This document shows positions 25,343 through 36,430 of a stretch of 64,000 bases of DNA, piece after piece. Position 1 is the stretch's first letter, and every line of letters begins with the position of its first letter. The notes below the pieces were generated by a model. It did no database searches. It was not told where the DNA came from and saw only the letters and a program-made list of their open reading frames with translations. The translations under genes were made by a program, and so were the position numbers. The stretch covers positions 57,947,899 to 58,011,898 of the forward strand of contig CP136067.1 in NCBI GenBank assembly GCA_032622095.1, read 5' to 3'. This DNA comes from Siphonodentalium dalli. Taxonomy: Eukaryota > Mollusca > Scaphopoda > Gadilida > Siphonodentaliidae.

Positions 25343-26524
25343 AACAAGTCTCGTTCTTATCAGAAAACGACATGAATATATATTTCTTAAGTTGATCGTA
25401 TCGATTTAGGGATGTATTGGTTGTAATAGTGCAACGTTCCAGGGGTGTACGCACATACACACACGTTGGACGAATGCAATCATGTAAATAAAAGTGATTT
25501 TTTACGTTTTGAGGGGTGACCCGATGACCCCCTTCTTATCTTAAAACCCCAGGAAAAGTTGCTTCTTAAGTTGTGTTTTTATAATTAGTATATATCTAAG
25601 TACTTTGAGACCAAAAATTATGGATGTACGCGAAAGTGTAAAAAAAAGGGAAAAATCACGTTTTGGGGTTCAGCATGGGACCCCCTTTCTTATCTGAAAA
25701 CCCCAGGAAAATCCATTTCTTAAGTTGTGTTTTCTTAATCAGTACACTTAGGAGTATCATCAAACCAAAATTCATCGATGTACGCGGAAGTGTAAATAGA
25801 AGTGATTTTTGGCACTTTTTGGGGTTCAGCAGCCCCTAAACCCCAGGAATGCGCAACTTAAGAAATCGGTTTTTCAGAATGTTCCATTATTGGTACCAAC
25901 TTTAGGGGGTCAAACCTTTTGTACGCAAAAGTGTAAATGGAACATATGCGGGCTCCCTAACTACCACACATGTGCTAATAACAATGGCCACAGGCAGAAT
26001 AGCTAAAACGCCATTTCTGTGCATAAATAAGCTTTGTAGAATATTCTCATCTTCTGGTTTCAGTGAACCAATGCCTATTTAAATGTTATACATTCTTAAT
26101 TGCAACGTCAAGAATTTCAATTTCGCCAAGTTCAGCCATGTCATGTTTGTATGGTCATACTTTCTCATTCACTTTCCCTTTCCATAATTCTTATTTTTAG
26201 CAAAATTGGACGGGGCTTGTGAAAAAGTGACAAAGTGTGAATAATTATTTGTTTTGCAGGAAGCTATTGATTGGTCAAGCAATGCGATGTGCAAGTAAAT
26301 TCATTGGTGCGATTTCTCCTGTTTGAAATAAGTTATTCTTAGACCATAAGTTGATTGAAATGAAAATATGGTCTAGTTTTAAATAGACTGAAAAAACAAT
26401 TTCTGTGAAGTTTGTGTTGAGTCTGATACAATTAATTTATTTATAACAGGTTGTTCACTTCTCAAGGAAGATTATGCATGAAACAGCAAAATGTAATAAT
26501 AAAATTAGAGGAGAGGTGACTTAA

Positions 26525-26791
26525 TTAAAAGTCCTTCCTATTCAAGCCATACAGAATTAGCGTTTTAAGTTGAAAGATAAAGTGTGTTTCCCTAGTCTTG
26601 CGAACTTTGGTATTTGCGTTGTTATCCGGGTCCCCGGACAGTATATCGATAATCTTGTATGTGAGGTTACATATACTATGTCCAGGTAGGTTGTAGTGGA
26701 ATGCGACAAGTGTGTCACTGTCGTGTTTAATATCGGCGATGTATTCTGATAGTCGTGCCTTGAAATTACGTTTCGTTTCTCCCGTATATTG
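26525..26791 (-). pseudogene. Penelope-like retroelement: C-terminal GIY-YIG endonuclease fragment
   Basis: Read on the minus strand from 26791 to a TAA stop at 26525-26527, 88 open codons. In order: QYTGETKRNFKARLSEY (the YxGET part of GIY-YIG, with the conserved Arg), IKHDSDTLVAFHYNLPGHS (the conserved His before PGHS), and KVRKTRETHFIFQLKTL followed by YGLNRKDF (the RKxRE..L..L..GLN end of the domain). This order is typical of the endonuclease C-terminal to the reverse transcriptase in Penelope-like elements. The GIY half and all upstream sequence are cut off exactly where a Helentron-like repeat starts at 26792. I could not recognise reverse transcriptase beyond that repeat. Role once intact: nicking the target for insertion. 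Confidence 0.82.
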
Positions 26792-29194
26792 TTAGCTCAA
26801 CTTTACTTTGTAAAGTTTGAGCTATTGCCATGGCTTTGTCGTCCGTCGTCCGTGTGTGCGTGTGTACGTAAGGCGTCAACAATGCAGTCTACAGGTCGTA
26901 CCTTTGGTCGGATCATTATGAAATTTGTCATAGCTGTTGACATCAACATTTAGACCAGAATGATTAATTTTGGGGTCATTCGGTAAAAAAACATGGCCGC
27001 CAGTGGCCATCTTGCATTTCAAAATTCAATCCATTAGCACGGGCTACAGGGCGTACTGTTTGTCTGATCGTCATGAAATTTGTCATGGATGTTAATAATG
27101 ACATGTAGATGGGAACGAGTCATTTTGGGGTCATTCGGCCAAAAAACATGGCCGCCAGCAGGCATCTTTGATTTCACTCTTTGTATGACTAAATCCTTTA
27201 GCACGGGCTACAGGTCGTACCTTTAGTCCGATCTTCATAAAATTTGTCATGGCTGTTGAAATTGGAATGTAGATGGGAACGAGTCATTTTGGGGTCATTC
27301 GGACAAAAAACATGGCCGACAGTGGCCATCTTGGATTTCAAAATTCAATCCATTAGCACGGGCCACAGGTCGTACTGTTCGTCTGATCATCATGAAATTT
27401 GTCATGGATGTTAATATTGACATGTAGATGGGAACGAGTAATTTTGGGGTCATTCGGCCAAAAAACATGGCCGCCAGCAGCCATCTTGGATTTTACTCTT
27501 TGTATGACTAAATTCTTTAGCACGGGCTACAGGTCGTACCTTTAGTTTGATCATCATCAAATTTGTCATGGATGTTAAGATTTACATGTAGATGGGAACG
27601 AGTAATCTTGGGGTCATTTGGCCCAAAAACATGGCCGCCAGCAGCCATCTTGGATTTTACTCTTTGTATGACTAAATCCTTTAGCACGGGCTACAGGTCG
27701 TACCTTTAGTCTGATCATCATAAAATTTGTCATGAATGTTGATAATAACATGTAGATGGGAACGAGTCATTTTGGGGTCATTCGGTCCAAAAACATGGCC
27801 GCCAGCAGGCATCTTTGATTTTACTCTTTGTATGACTAAATCCTTTAGCACGGGCTACAGGTCGTACCATTAGTCCGATCATCATAAAATTTGTCATGGC
27901 TGTTGAAATTGGAATGTAGATGGGAACGAGTCATTTTGGGGTGATTCGGACAAAAAACAATGGCCGCCAGTGGCCATCTTGGATTTCAAAATTCAATCCA
28001 TTAGCACGGGCCACAGGTCGTACTGTTCGTCTGATCATCATGAAATTTGTCATGGATGTTAATATTGACATGTAGCCAGTGGCCATCTTTGTTTTCAAAA
28101 TTCAATCCATTAGCACGGGCCACAGGTCGCATTGTTCGTCTGATCATCATGAAATTTGTCATGAATGTTAATATTGACATGTAGATGGGAACGATTAATT
28201 TTGGGTTCATTCGGCCCAAAAACATGGCCGCCAGCAGCCATCTTGGATTTTACTCTTTGTATGACTAAATCCTTTAGCACGGGCTACAGGTCATACCTTT
28301 AGTCTGATCATCATAAAATTTGTCATGGATGTTTAATACCAATGACATGTAGATGGGAACGAGTCATTTTTGGGTCATTCGGGCAAAAAACATGGCCACC
28401 AGCAGCCATCTTGGATTTTACTCTTTGTATGACTAAATCCTTGAGCATGGGCTACAGGTCGTACCTTTAGTCTGATCATCATGAGATTTGTCATGGCTGT
28501 TGAAATTGGAATGTAGATGGGAACGAGTCATTTTGGGGTCATTCGGACAAAAATCATGGCCGCCAGTGGCCATCCTTGATTTCAAAATTCAATCCATTAG
28601 CACAGGCCACAGGTCGTACTGTTTATCTGATCATCATGAAATTTGTCATGGATGTTAACAATGACATGTAGATGGGAACGAGTCATTTTGGGGTCATTCG
28701 GCCAAAAAACATGGCCGCCAGCAGCCACCTTGGATTTTACTCTTTGTATGACTAAATCCTTTAGCACGGGCTACAGGTCGTACCTTTAGTCTGATCATCA
28801 TAAAATTTGTCATGGATGTTAATATTGACATGTAGATGGGAACGAGTCATTTTGGGGGTCATTCGGCCAAAAAACATGGTGCCAGCAGCCATCTTGGATT
28901 TTACTCTTTGTATGACTAAATCCTTTAGCACGGGCTACAGGTCATACCTTTAGTCTGATCATCATGAAATTTGTCATGGATGTTAACAATAACATGTAGA
29001 TGGGAACGAGTCATTTTGGGGTCATTAGGGCAAAAAACATGGCCGCCAGCAGCCATCTTGGATTTTACTCTGTGTGTGACTAAATTCTCTACTGCTCATT
29101 TTTACACTCCATTTTAATCTCTCTATTCATTGCTAATCACAAAAAAATTACCTTCTTTACAAAGTTGAGCTACAGTGTCATTGACACTTTCATT
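26792..29194 (+). mobile_element. Helentron/pearl-like repeat, copy B, with long tandem core
   Basis: Starts TTAGCTCAACTTTACTTTG and ends AAAGTTGAGCTAC, the AGTGTCATTGACACT hairpin (29174-29188) and TTCATT. The core has about fourteen tandem units of roughly 155-165 bp anchored by TAGCACGGGC(T/C)ACAGGTCGT, TTTGTCATGGATGTTAA, TGTAGATGGGAACGAGT and GCCGCCAGCAGCCATCTTGG; one unit is cut short near 28080. The layout resembles bivalve pearl elements and Helentron derivatives. No ORF over 75 codons. It interrupts a Penelope-like fragment. Confidence 0.85.
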
Positions 29195-30320
29195 GAATTG
29201 TGGGTTAAGTTTATGCCCACAGCGCATTTTCACGGAAATATAATTGGCAGTCCATCATCCAAATTGTTTTGCTATGTCTTTGGGGCAATTTTTGAGATAT
29301 GTTGCCGCAAATAATGACCGGAAAGATAAAGAGCACGTATAAAAACGAATATATATACGGACTAAGTCCTATAAGAGTGTGCATCAGATTGGATCCCATA
29401 TAAAATTAATGATATTATGACCAAATGAGGAACCAAATCGCAATATTTCACCCGAAATGGAATCCGTTTATATAAATACATGAATCCGGAATCCAGCTTA
29501 ATTTGTGTCTTGAATCCGGCGTACGGGTCCAAAATGGGTCGAATCCGGCGTACGAAAAGGGGGGGAAGGGGCCCTCATACAGAGAACTTGAAATATCGCA
29601 TTCGCAGCCGCCGTGCATCTTCTCTGTTGGCGGTGACACAAACTGTGGGCCATGACCTGACTGTATGTGTTAATTAACTACTAGCCTATTAGCTGCATGA
29701 TTGGTCTGTTTGGTTATCAAAATTCATTGAGTTGTGTAAAGAGTTGTTACTTTTTTAAATCGGCAAGTGAATGTGGATCAAACTTTTATTTGTTCATGAT
29801 ATGATCAGATATATAGAACCATATTTGACGTTTGAAAGAAAAATAAAAACATATCGGTCCATGAACAACATCAACATCATTAATTAAATTATCGACGGAC
29901 TGGGCCGACGGACTGAAAATTTTTAGAACGGCCAGATCTAATATCGAACATCTTTCTAAACGCAATGTGTCTGTATTTTGTTTTCGTATCCTCGGGTGCC
30001 TTTGTGCATGCATTCTCGAAAATCTCGAAAACTAGAGGATCAAAGCCGCTCTAAGTACTATGTGGGCAATGTCTAGACCCTGTGACTATAGGCAAAAAAA
30101 CTTTAAAGCTGCCAGACCACGTCTGCCGGGCCAAAGCCCAGATAAAAGCTGATGGGAGTATTTTTTTCATAAAATCTATTATGACAAATTAGCAAGCTTA
30201 TTTAATAACGTGTTCACACTCTTGTCAAACCGAGAAGACACTACAAACCGAGAACAAGCTTAGTTAATTAATCACTACCCTCAGCCGATGCGCTGCACAT
30301 TAAAACCAGATTTATGCGAG
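29195..30320. other. Gene-free stretch
   Basis: No exon, transposon end or RNA gene recognised. AATCCGGCGTACG repeats at about 29515-29550. ORFs at 29211-29399, 29448-29677 and 29786-30013 have no recognisable domain. Part of it might be decayed Penelope sequence, which I cannot show. Confidence 0.4.
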
Positions 30321-30328
30321 GTTTAACG

Positions 30329-31209
30329 TAGGGTCCGGCGAAGCTTCGAGATTCGATTCGATTCGAAATCGTCTTACTGATTCGATTCGATTCGAAATCG
30401 ATCGTGTGATTCGAATGTAGTTTGAATCACCATAATAACCTCATTCTGTACGAACTTGTTGAACAGCGTGTCCTACAAAAGCTCTAAAACAAACGCACGC
30501 AGATGTCGTTGCGAACGCCGTCAGTGCACGAGATGCGGTCCTGTTTCGTTCAGTAAATTATTGCTCTTGGGTCGTCGCGGCGGCGAAATATCCATATCAT
30601 CGATCCATCTCTTGTGCCCTTCCCTAGTTTTTACTTATCCAAAGTTATAATGGCGGAAATTAAAAGTTATTTTGAATGCAGCGTTGACAAATGCAGGTGC
30701 AAATCGTGCATGACTGTACTATCAGTTCAGAAAACGGGCACTACCTCCCACTTATGGGCACACCTTAGCCGCAGTCATCCTGCAATCCACCATGAGGCAA
30801 AAGAAAAGAAAGACTCAAAACGAAAATTAACCGGCAACACGTCTAGTAGTAGCGGCGATGCGGGCGAGCCCTTAAAAAGAAACAGTAGCCACCTTCACGA
30901 TGAAGAAAGAATTGGGCCCTGATGAAAAAAAAAAGTAGGACAGAGTACGATTTATCTCGTCATATTTTCATGTGCCGTTCTCAACATTTTTTATTGTGAC
31001 GCAGGTCCACACGGCAAGCTGCCAAACACGCACTGGTGATGGTATGGGGAGACACTCGTGCTGCAGTGGGATCGCCGACATAAATCTAGTTCTTGTCGAT
31101 TTACCACGGGGAGTAAGATTCGATTCGAGATTCGATTCGATGTGAAATCCGCGTGCCTGATTCGATTCGAGATTCGATTCGAACAAAATCGCCGATTCGC
31201 CGGACCCTA
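30329..31209 (+). mobile_element. Internally deleted hAT transposon with 8-bp target duplication
   Basis: Ends TAGGGTCCGGCGAA and TTCGCCGGACCCTA are inverted repeats, flanked by exact direct copies of GTTTAACG (30321-30328 and 31210-31217). Eight-bp duplications and A/GGG-type ends are the hAT signature. Clusters of GATTCGATTCGA lie just inside each end (30350-30410 and 31118-31190), likely transposase-binding subterminal repeats. Only a BED zinc-finger exon remains; no dimerisation domain or catalytic core is visible. Confidence 0.9.
30650..30922 (+). CDS. BED zinc-finger N-terminal remnant of a hAT transposase
   Basis: 90 codons from ATG at 30650 (MAEIKSYFE) to TGA. C-x2-C in CRCKSC, then TSHLWAHLSRSHP with a paired-His end, is a BED-type DNA-binding zinc finger of hAT transposases. 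The tail is Lys/Ser-rich. An upstream in-frame ATG at 30614 exists, but AATGGCGGAAATT fits the usual start. The rest of the transposase (hundreds of residues) is absent, so this is a relic or at best a stand-alone DNA-binding peptide. Confidence 0.72.
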   Translation: MAEIKSYFECSVDKCRCKSCMTVLSVQKTGTTSHLWAHLSRSHPAIHHEAKEKKDSKRKLTGNTSSSSGDAGEPLKRNSSHLHDEERIGP

Positions 31210-31324
31210 GTTTAACGATTGCAATTGGTTAAGAATATATATGTCGGTTATATGCATAAAAGTAAACATTTTAATGAAAATATGGATGTCTACTTTATAT
31301 GTATATAATGTTTACTGATATTTT

Positions 31325-31500
31325 AAGTATATATAGAGGATCTCACATGAGTTTCTATTTTATACGGAATTTATCAACCGAGTTCACTAAATTCGATTTG
31401 AGCCGAGGTTTACCGAGGCTCAAATAGAATTTAGAGGACGAGGTTGATAAATTACGTATAAAATAGGACGAGTGTGAGATACCTTTTATCACATGATCAA
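31325..31500. repeat. Imperfect hairpin (CTCACA...TGTGAG)
   Basis: ATCTCACATG, TCTATTTTATACG and TTTATCAACC near 31339-31380 pair with the complement at 31440-31491. The outer bases resemble the hairpin at 54860-54975 (ATATATAGAGGATCTC, TATCACATGA), suggesting one MITE family. Confidence 0.65.
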
Positions 31501-32430
31501 ATAAACCCGAAGCAACGCGAAATATTCATCGAAAACAACAATAATAAACTACAGCGATCGCAAGTTATTTGAAGGACGTCATCGCACGCGCTGATATTAA
31601 ACGTGTCTATTACCGATAATTATGAAACTGCTTTTATGGCCAAATTATGTGATAAAACATGTTATTTAACGCTTATTTGGCATTTTAATTTAAAACTTGT
31701 TCTCGGTAAATTGTACCGCACATATATGGAGTGCGGTGCACTTCTGATATCTCTTATCTGATCGTGTATACAATATCGATACGTCTATCTGTTAAATCCG
31801 GCAGTTTTAAAATTTTCAAGTCCTTCGATAATTTAATGATGTTGTTCATGGACTCACAATTGCTATTTGTCCAACATTTTGGTATGTTTTTATTTTGAAA
31901 GCCTTTCGAGCGTGAAATATTTGAGTCTGTAATCTTGGCATGAATTAATTGGTTAAATACCGTCTGTTTTGCGTAATTAGGCCTATGTCAGCTTCTATGA
32001 GCTGTCTCATCAAATGTTCGATCCAATTTCACTTGCTGATTTAAGAAGAAACACCTCTTTGTATACACAACTTAATTAATTTTTATCACCAATCACCATG
32101 CAGCTAGTTCTTAGTTAATTAACACCTAGACACGACTCATGCCTTTGTGTTACCGCCAACCGAGAACAAGGCGGCTGCGATGTTTCAGGTTCTTGGTATA
32201 TCGGTAGGCCTACCCATAATAACTACATATATGTCATCTAAAAGGTCAAACATGGTATAATATTCACTTCAGATTGATATATACACTATATTTGAACATT
32301 ATTATGACTTAACTATTAATTTTAGACTTGTTCTCGGTTGTCCTCCGTTGTTCTCGGTAAATAGTATCTCCGTTAGATTCAGCGGCTTACAAGTTACAGA
32401 ATACAGTTACACTGTTGCACTGTTAATACA
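31500..32430. other. Gene-free stretch
   Basis: AT-rich, no exon or clear element. GTTCTCGGT recurs near 31698, 32330 and 32353, without an obvious repeat frame. Confidence 0.4.
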
Positions 32431-32434
32431 ATAT

Positions 32435-32986
32435 CAGGTCTGGCAATTCCCAATTATAGCTACAATAGCTATATGTAGCTATTGTAGCTACATTTGACTA
32501 TTGTAAAACATTATTTTACCAATTTGCATTACATGCATGCATTACCGCGAGCTGTTGCAACAAAGGATGACAGGTATTATGTTGTTACAACTTATGAAAT
32601 CACTACTGATGACATTTCGGTTGCACCAGCTTGCGGAATATCAGAGAAGCATAGCTAAGAACATGCATCTGTTTAGATATTGGTTATGCTATATGATATG
32701 GGACTCAGATCCGTCCACATATAATCTAATCTTATTCTATTTAGGTACATTTGTCAGGAAAAAGTAACAATATTGGAATATTTTGTTAATTATACATGAA
32801 CATAGCACACACTAATTTACTAAGATTATTATCAAATCATGTTCTTGTATATTTAAATGATTATTTGTTGGATTGGGTTATCTCTCTTCAACCAGATTCA
32901 TCCATCAGCAATAGCCATATGTAGCTACAATAGGGTCAATAGCTACATATGGCTATTGTCGCTATATTTGGGAATTGCCAGACCTG
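32435..32986. mobile_element. hAT-like MITE (CAGGTCTGGCAATTCCC ends)
   Basis: CAGGTCTGGCAATTCCCAA at left and TTGGGAATTGCCAGACCTG at right, followed inward by repeated GCTACAATAGCTATATGTAG palindromic words. CAGG-starting ends suit hAT, but the flanking 8-mers do not match, so the duplication is decayed or the class is wrong. The 32537-32767 ORF inside is not recognisable. Confidence 0.75.
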
Positions 32987-32999
32987 GTTATAGATCCAT

Positions 33000-33970
33000 T
33001 GGAACTTAGTAGCATGGCTTACGCCATCACAGTTCCATCATGAGCTATAAACGCTATGAGCGAGTAGATTTTCAATAAAAGTAACATTTATGACCAACGC
33101 ACATGTATTTATCAACTAAATACTAATACAAGTATGAAACCATCCACTCACCTACATGTCATTTATCCTTAAAATCCGACAAATAACAGAACATAAACAC
33201 TGACATGTCGTGTGTTTGTCGACCATTGCATGTGACCCATCATTTCATGAATCCCCCTGTGAGTTCCCCATGCACATGTCAAGGTAATCACATGCGTTCA
33301 CACTGAGTGTACATTTCATGTAGCCTGATATAATTCAAGTTGAGGGTAACTACAATCTGTGCATGCGTGTAGTTTTTACAACTAACCAATTCCAATTTGT
33401 TAACTTTCTGATACAGTCATGCGGGTTGCAGAATCATGTTCGGTGACATGTGCCATGCGCGGTAATTTGCACGGGACGCACGTAGTTATGTGATATGTTA
33501 GCTCCTCCTACTTCGGCCATTTAACAACGTTTTGTCAACATGTTTTCCGACCGTTTTTTTTTATTAAATAATTATGGAATTATACATACTTTCTGGTAGG
33601 TGTCAGAGTTAATATAGATTGCAATATTGTTAACATTATTATAAATGACCGTGTTAATTGATTTTTAAAATTAAGTGTATTAAAAAAAATTAGCTACTCG
33701 CCCATGCTGAAGCACGACGGCTGTCCGACCTGATATGGCATTAGCCATATTACTAGGTCGGAGTCTGACTAACACTGTTAATACTTACAGTCAAGTGATT
33801 AGTGATAGTGACCAGGTCAGGGAAATCCTGAAATCGAGGTATTAAACCTCAAATTATAAAGTACAAAACCCCGATCGAGGTTCTTCGAGATCATGTGATC
33901 AGTTACATGGACTCACCTGCATAGTGTAAGATGAAATACTCCACATTATATTACTTCCATCAGTATCATT
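33000..33970. other. Gene-free stretch with one short hairpin
   Basis: CCGACCTGATATGGC and its complement form a small hairpin at 33725-33761. Nothing else recognised. Confidence 0.4.
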
Positions 33971-33972
33971 TT

Positions 33973-34570
33973 TAGCTCAACTTACTTTGTTGTATCATTG
34001 GTCTGATCTTTATGAAATTTGTCATGAATGTTGACATTGACATGTAGATGGGAACGAGTCATTTTAGGATCAATCGGCCAAAAAACATGGCCGCTGGTGG
34101 CCATCTTGGATTTTACTCTTTGCATCACTAAATCCTTTGACATTCCTGCAGACATCTCTGATCCGATCATCACCAAACTTCATATGGATCATCGGGTGAC
34201 CTCTATATGGCAACAAGTCATTTTGGGGTCATTCGGCAAAAAAATATGGCCACCAATGGCCATTTTGGATTTTACTCTTTGTATGACTAAATATTTATAC
34301 AAAATCCATTAGCATGGGTTATAGATCGATCTGTTTGTTTGATCTTCGTGAAATTTGTCATAGATGTTGACATTGACATGTAGATGGGAAAGAGTTATTT
34401 TGGGGTCATTCGAAGAAAAAAACATGGCCGCCGGTGGCCATTTTAGAATTTACTCTTTGCATCACTAAATCCTTTTGCACACCCTACAGACCACATCCTT
34501 CCATTTACTGTCAACCAATAAATTATTCCCCTACCTAAGTTGAGCTACAGTGTCATTGACACTTTCATTT
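33973..34570 (+). mobile_element. Helentron/pearl-like repeat, copy C, directly before a ZnT exon
   Basis: TAGCTCAACTTACTTTG at left; CTAAGTTGAGCTAC, AGTGTCATTGACACT (34549-34563) and TTCATTT at right. About three core units. Its end is about 39 bp from the acceptor of the exon at 34610. Confidence 0.82.
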
Positions 34571-34609
34571 ATGACCTCTAGTGTGTACATGTATTTATTA
34601 TCTTTATAG

Positions 34610-34766
34610 AGGTGATAGGTGCTTTGGTGAGTGTTCTGCTTATATGGCTCATCACAGGGATCCTATTTTATATGGCTGTAGAGAGGATCGTCCATGAACA
34701 CTATAAAGATGTTAAAGCTGACGAAATGCTTGTCACTGCTAGTGTTGGTCTCCTGTTCAATATTAT
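34610..34766 (+). CDS. ZnT exon: TM3 and TM4
   Basis: Encodes residues 50-101, EVIGALVSVLLIW through VERI and a short luminal loop to SVGLLFNI. The acceptor is ATCTTTATAG and the donor is AT|GTGAGT. The entry phase completes the Glu codon begun by the previous exon, and the exit leaves two bases of an Ile codon. The VIGALVS and AVERI stretches are family hallmarks. No open reading frame over 60 codons covers this exon, so a simple ORF list misses it. A Helentron-like repeat ends only about 39 bp before the exon and leaves a short 3' splice region. Confidence 0.93.
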
Positions 34767-34989
34767 GTGAGTATAATTTCCAACTTTACATGAATCACGT
34801 AATGCATTTTGAACACTCACTGGAAGGGTTTCAAATGTAATTGAATCGATTCTTCATTTTCTGCTACTGATATTCAGAATCTGTGATTATGACATATGTC
34901 TGATTTATATCACAAGAGTTAATTATTTGCGTTTTTCGACAGAATTTTTATGGAACTTACATATTTATTCCCCGTCCTCCGTGGGTTGG

Positions 34990-36160
34990 CATCCGTCTGT
35001 GCCTCCGTGATCCGTCAACCATCCGGAATACTCCATAACAGATCGATGGCACCAGGAATACTCTTTAACTAAATTTATTGAAAATAGACTTGAGTAATGA
35101 AGTAAAAGTTGACATGATGCATTGGAATCAGTCTCCATATGGGCTAGTAATGATTTGATTTAGCAGCTTGACTGAAAGCTTCAATTTTTTACTTAAAAAA
35201 AAACATACATATGATAGAGTGCATTGCAAACTGATGTGAATGTTTTTGGGTAGAAACAAAACATTGAAAGTTCTGTTATGTGACATCGGTTAATTATTTC
35301 TTATTGGACATTCGAGAAAAAAAAAGAATTCTGGTCCGATTTTCATGTACTAAACGCCATTCTATATGTAGTGAGCCTTTGATGAATAACTAAGATTCCA
35401 CCCAACAAATATCCACCAACCCACTGGGTTTCCAATTTTCTGATTTTCAGTGCATAAACGGCATTGTAGGGTGGCCATGGACAAATAATTAAGATTCCAC
35501 CTGTTCCACCTAAAACAATAAAAAATTACCACCCAATTACCCACTCGGTTTCTGTACATTACGACCCATGTAGTAATGTCCGCATTACATTTGCATATTT
35601 TTGGGGGGAGCTGATCATGCAGTGTCAAAAGATTGACAATTTTTTGCATTTTGACCTCCCATTCTAACAAATTCCATGCAATCAACATAACTTCCATTTT
35701 ACTAGTATGTCGTACTCGGCATTACAAACTAATTTAGATAATTAACGTTTTGACCTGTCAAGCAGTCCTGTGATGGGAGACAAATCTATCAGGGAATGTA
35801 ACAAACTGACATCGCAGATCAGTATTATGATCTATTTGAACTCTACTATTAATTAACACTATTAGGTATGATAATGAGATGTATAATGTATAAATTGTGG
35901 AGAATATTATGTCCAAGCAAAAAATATAAATCAGGGACGGAACTTGGTTGTTTTTCTGTGTTTTTACGTCAAGAAAGAATATCAATGGAAGCATCCGGCA
36001 TCCAAAATATGAGCCTGACAGCATCCAGCTTACGCTGGTCTGGCATCCGGAATATGCCATAACAGACCCCAAATCTTGTGTCCGAATAATCTCGAGGGCT
36101 TTCCAATAGTGTTTAGTTGTATTCTTCAGGATCCCAATCCTTTATAATGCTACCCCATAT
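34990..36160. other. Intron sequence with short direct repeats
   Basis: A block with AAGATTCCACC and CCACTGGGTTTC/CCACTCGGTTTC repeats at about 35380-35560. The CATGCAGTGTCAAAAGATTG block at 35610-35690 is repeated at 41150-41220. No gene. Confidence 0.45.
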
Positions 36161-36163
36161 GTA

Positions 36164-36344
36164 CAGTAATGCCCTAAATAATTGACTCCTTAACCACAGC
36201 AGAATCATGGGTAACTTTTCAGGATTTAGTCGGAAATATGGCTTGTTGCCATTCATCGGAAAGCTCTCTTTGAGAGCTTTCCGATGAATGGCAACAAGCC
36301 ATATTTCCAGTTATTATTTCCAGTTATTATTTAGGGCATTATTG
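36164..36344. mobile_element. Hairpin MITE, mariner-type, 86 bp before a ZnT exon
   Basis: CAGTAATGCCCTAAATAATT to ATTTAGGGCATTATTG with TA on both sides; same family as 5444-5677. Inner hairpin AAGCTCTCTTTGAGAGCTT. Confidence 0.85.
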
Positions 36345-36430
36345 TACTTCACTTATTTACATCTGCTTTTCGTCATTTGACATTCCAGCTGTCATTTCTA
36401 GAATTTTGTGAGAATGTTTTTCTCTTTCAG

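Larger units (their letters stand above)
20134..25963. mobile_element. Giant foldback (inverted-repeat) element
   Basis: The left arm begins TAGTTAGGGAGCCCGCATAT and the right arm ends in its complement ATATGCGGGCTCCCTAACTA. Matching landmarks run inward in mirror order: TTGCGTACAAAAGGTTTGAC; CACTTCCGCGTACATCGATG; three AACTTAAGAA-anchored blocks; CACCCCTGGAACGTTGCAC; GGCATATCATTGCCTATG; AGTTAATTA; and the GGATACAGTG/CACCCTGTATCC pair. Each arm then grades into a degenerate 60-bp minisatellite and meets at a hairpin at 23388-23464. Arms are about 3.3 and 2.5 kb, unequal. TA lies at each edge. No transposase is recognised; the short ORFs shared by the arms (20079-20288 and 25809-26006) reflect the inverted duplication. 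Confidence 0.88.

Noticed and set aside
25263-25460. Poly-proline ORF on the minus strand
   Set aside because: Produced by the 46-nt G tract; the rest mirrors the left foldback arm.
20079-26006. A small conserved gene present in both foldback arms (LFGVQQPLNPRNAQ)
   Set aside because: Identity comes from the inverted duplication; the same segment holds three non-coding AACTTAAGAA blocks and no domain is recognisable.
32435-32986. Confident hAT assignment for this MITE
   Set aside because: CAGG-type ends fit, but the two flanking 8-mers do not match, so class is left open.
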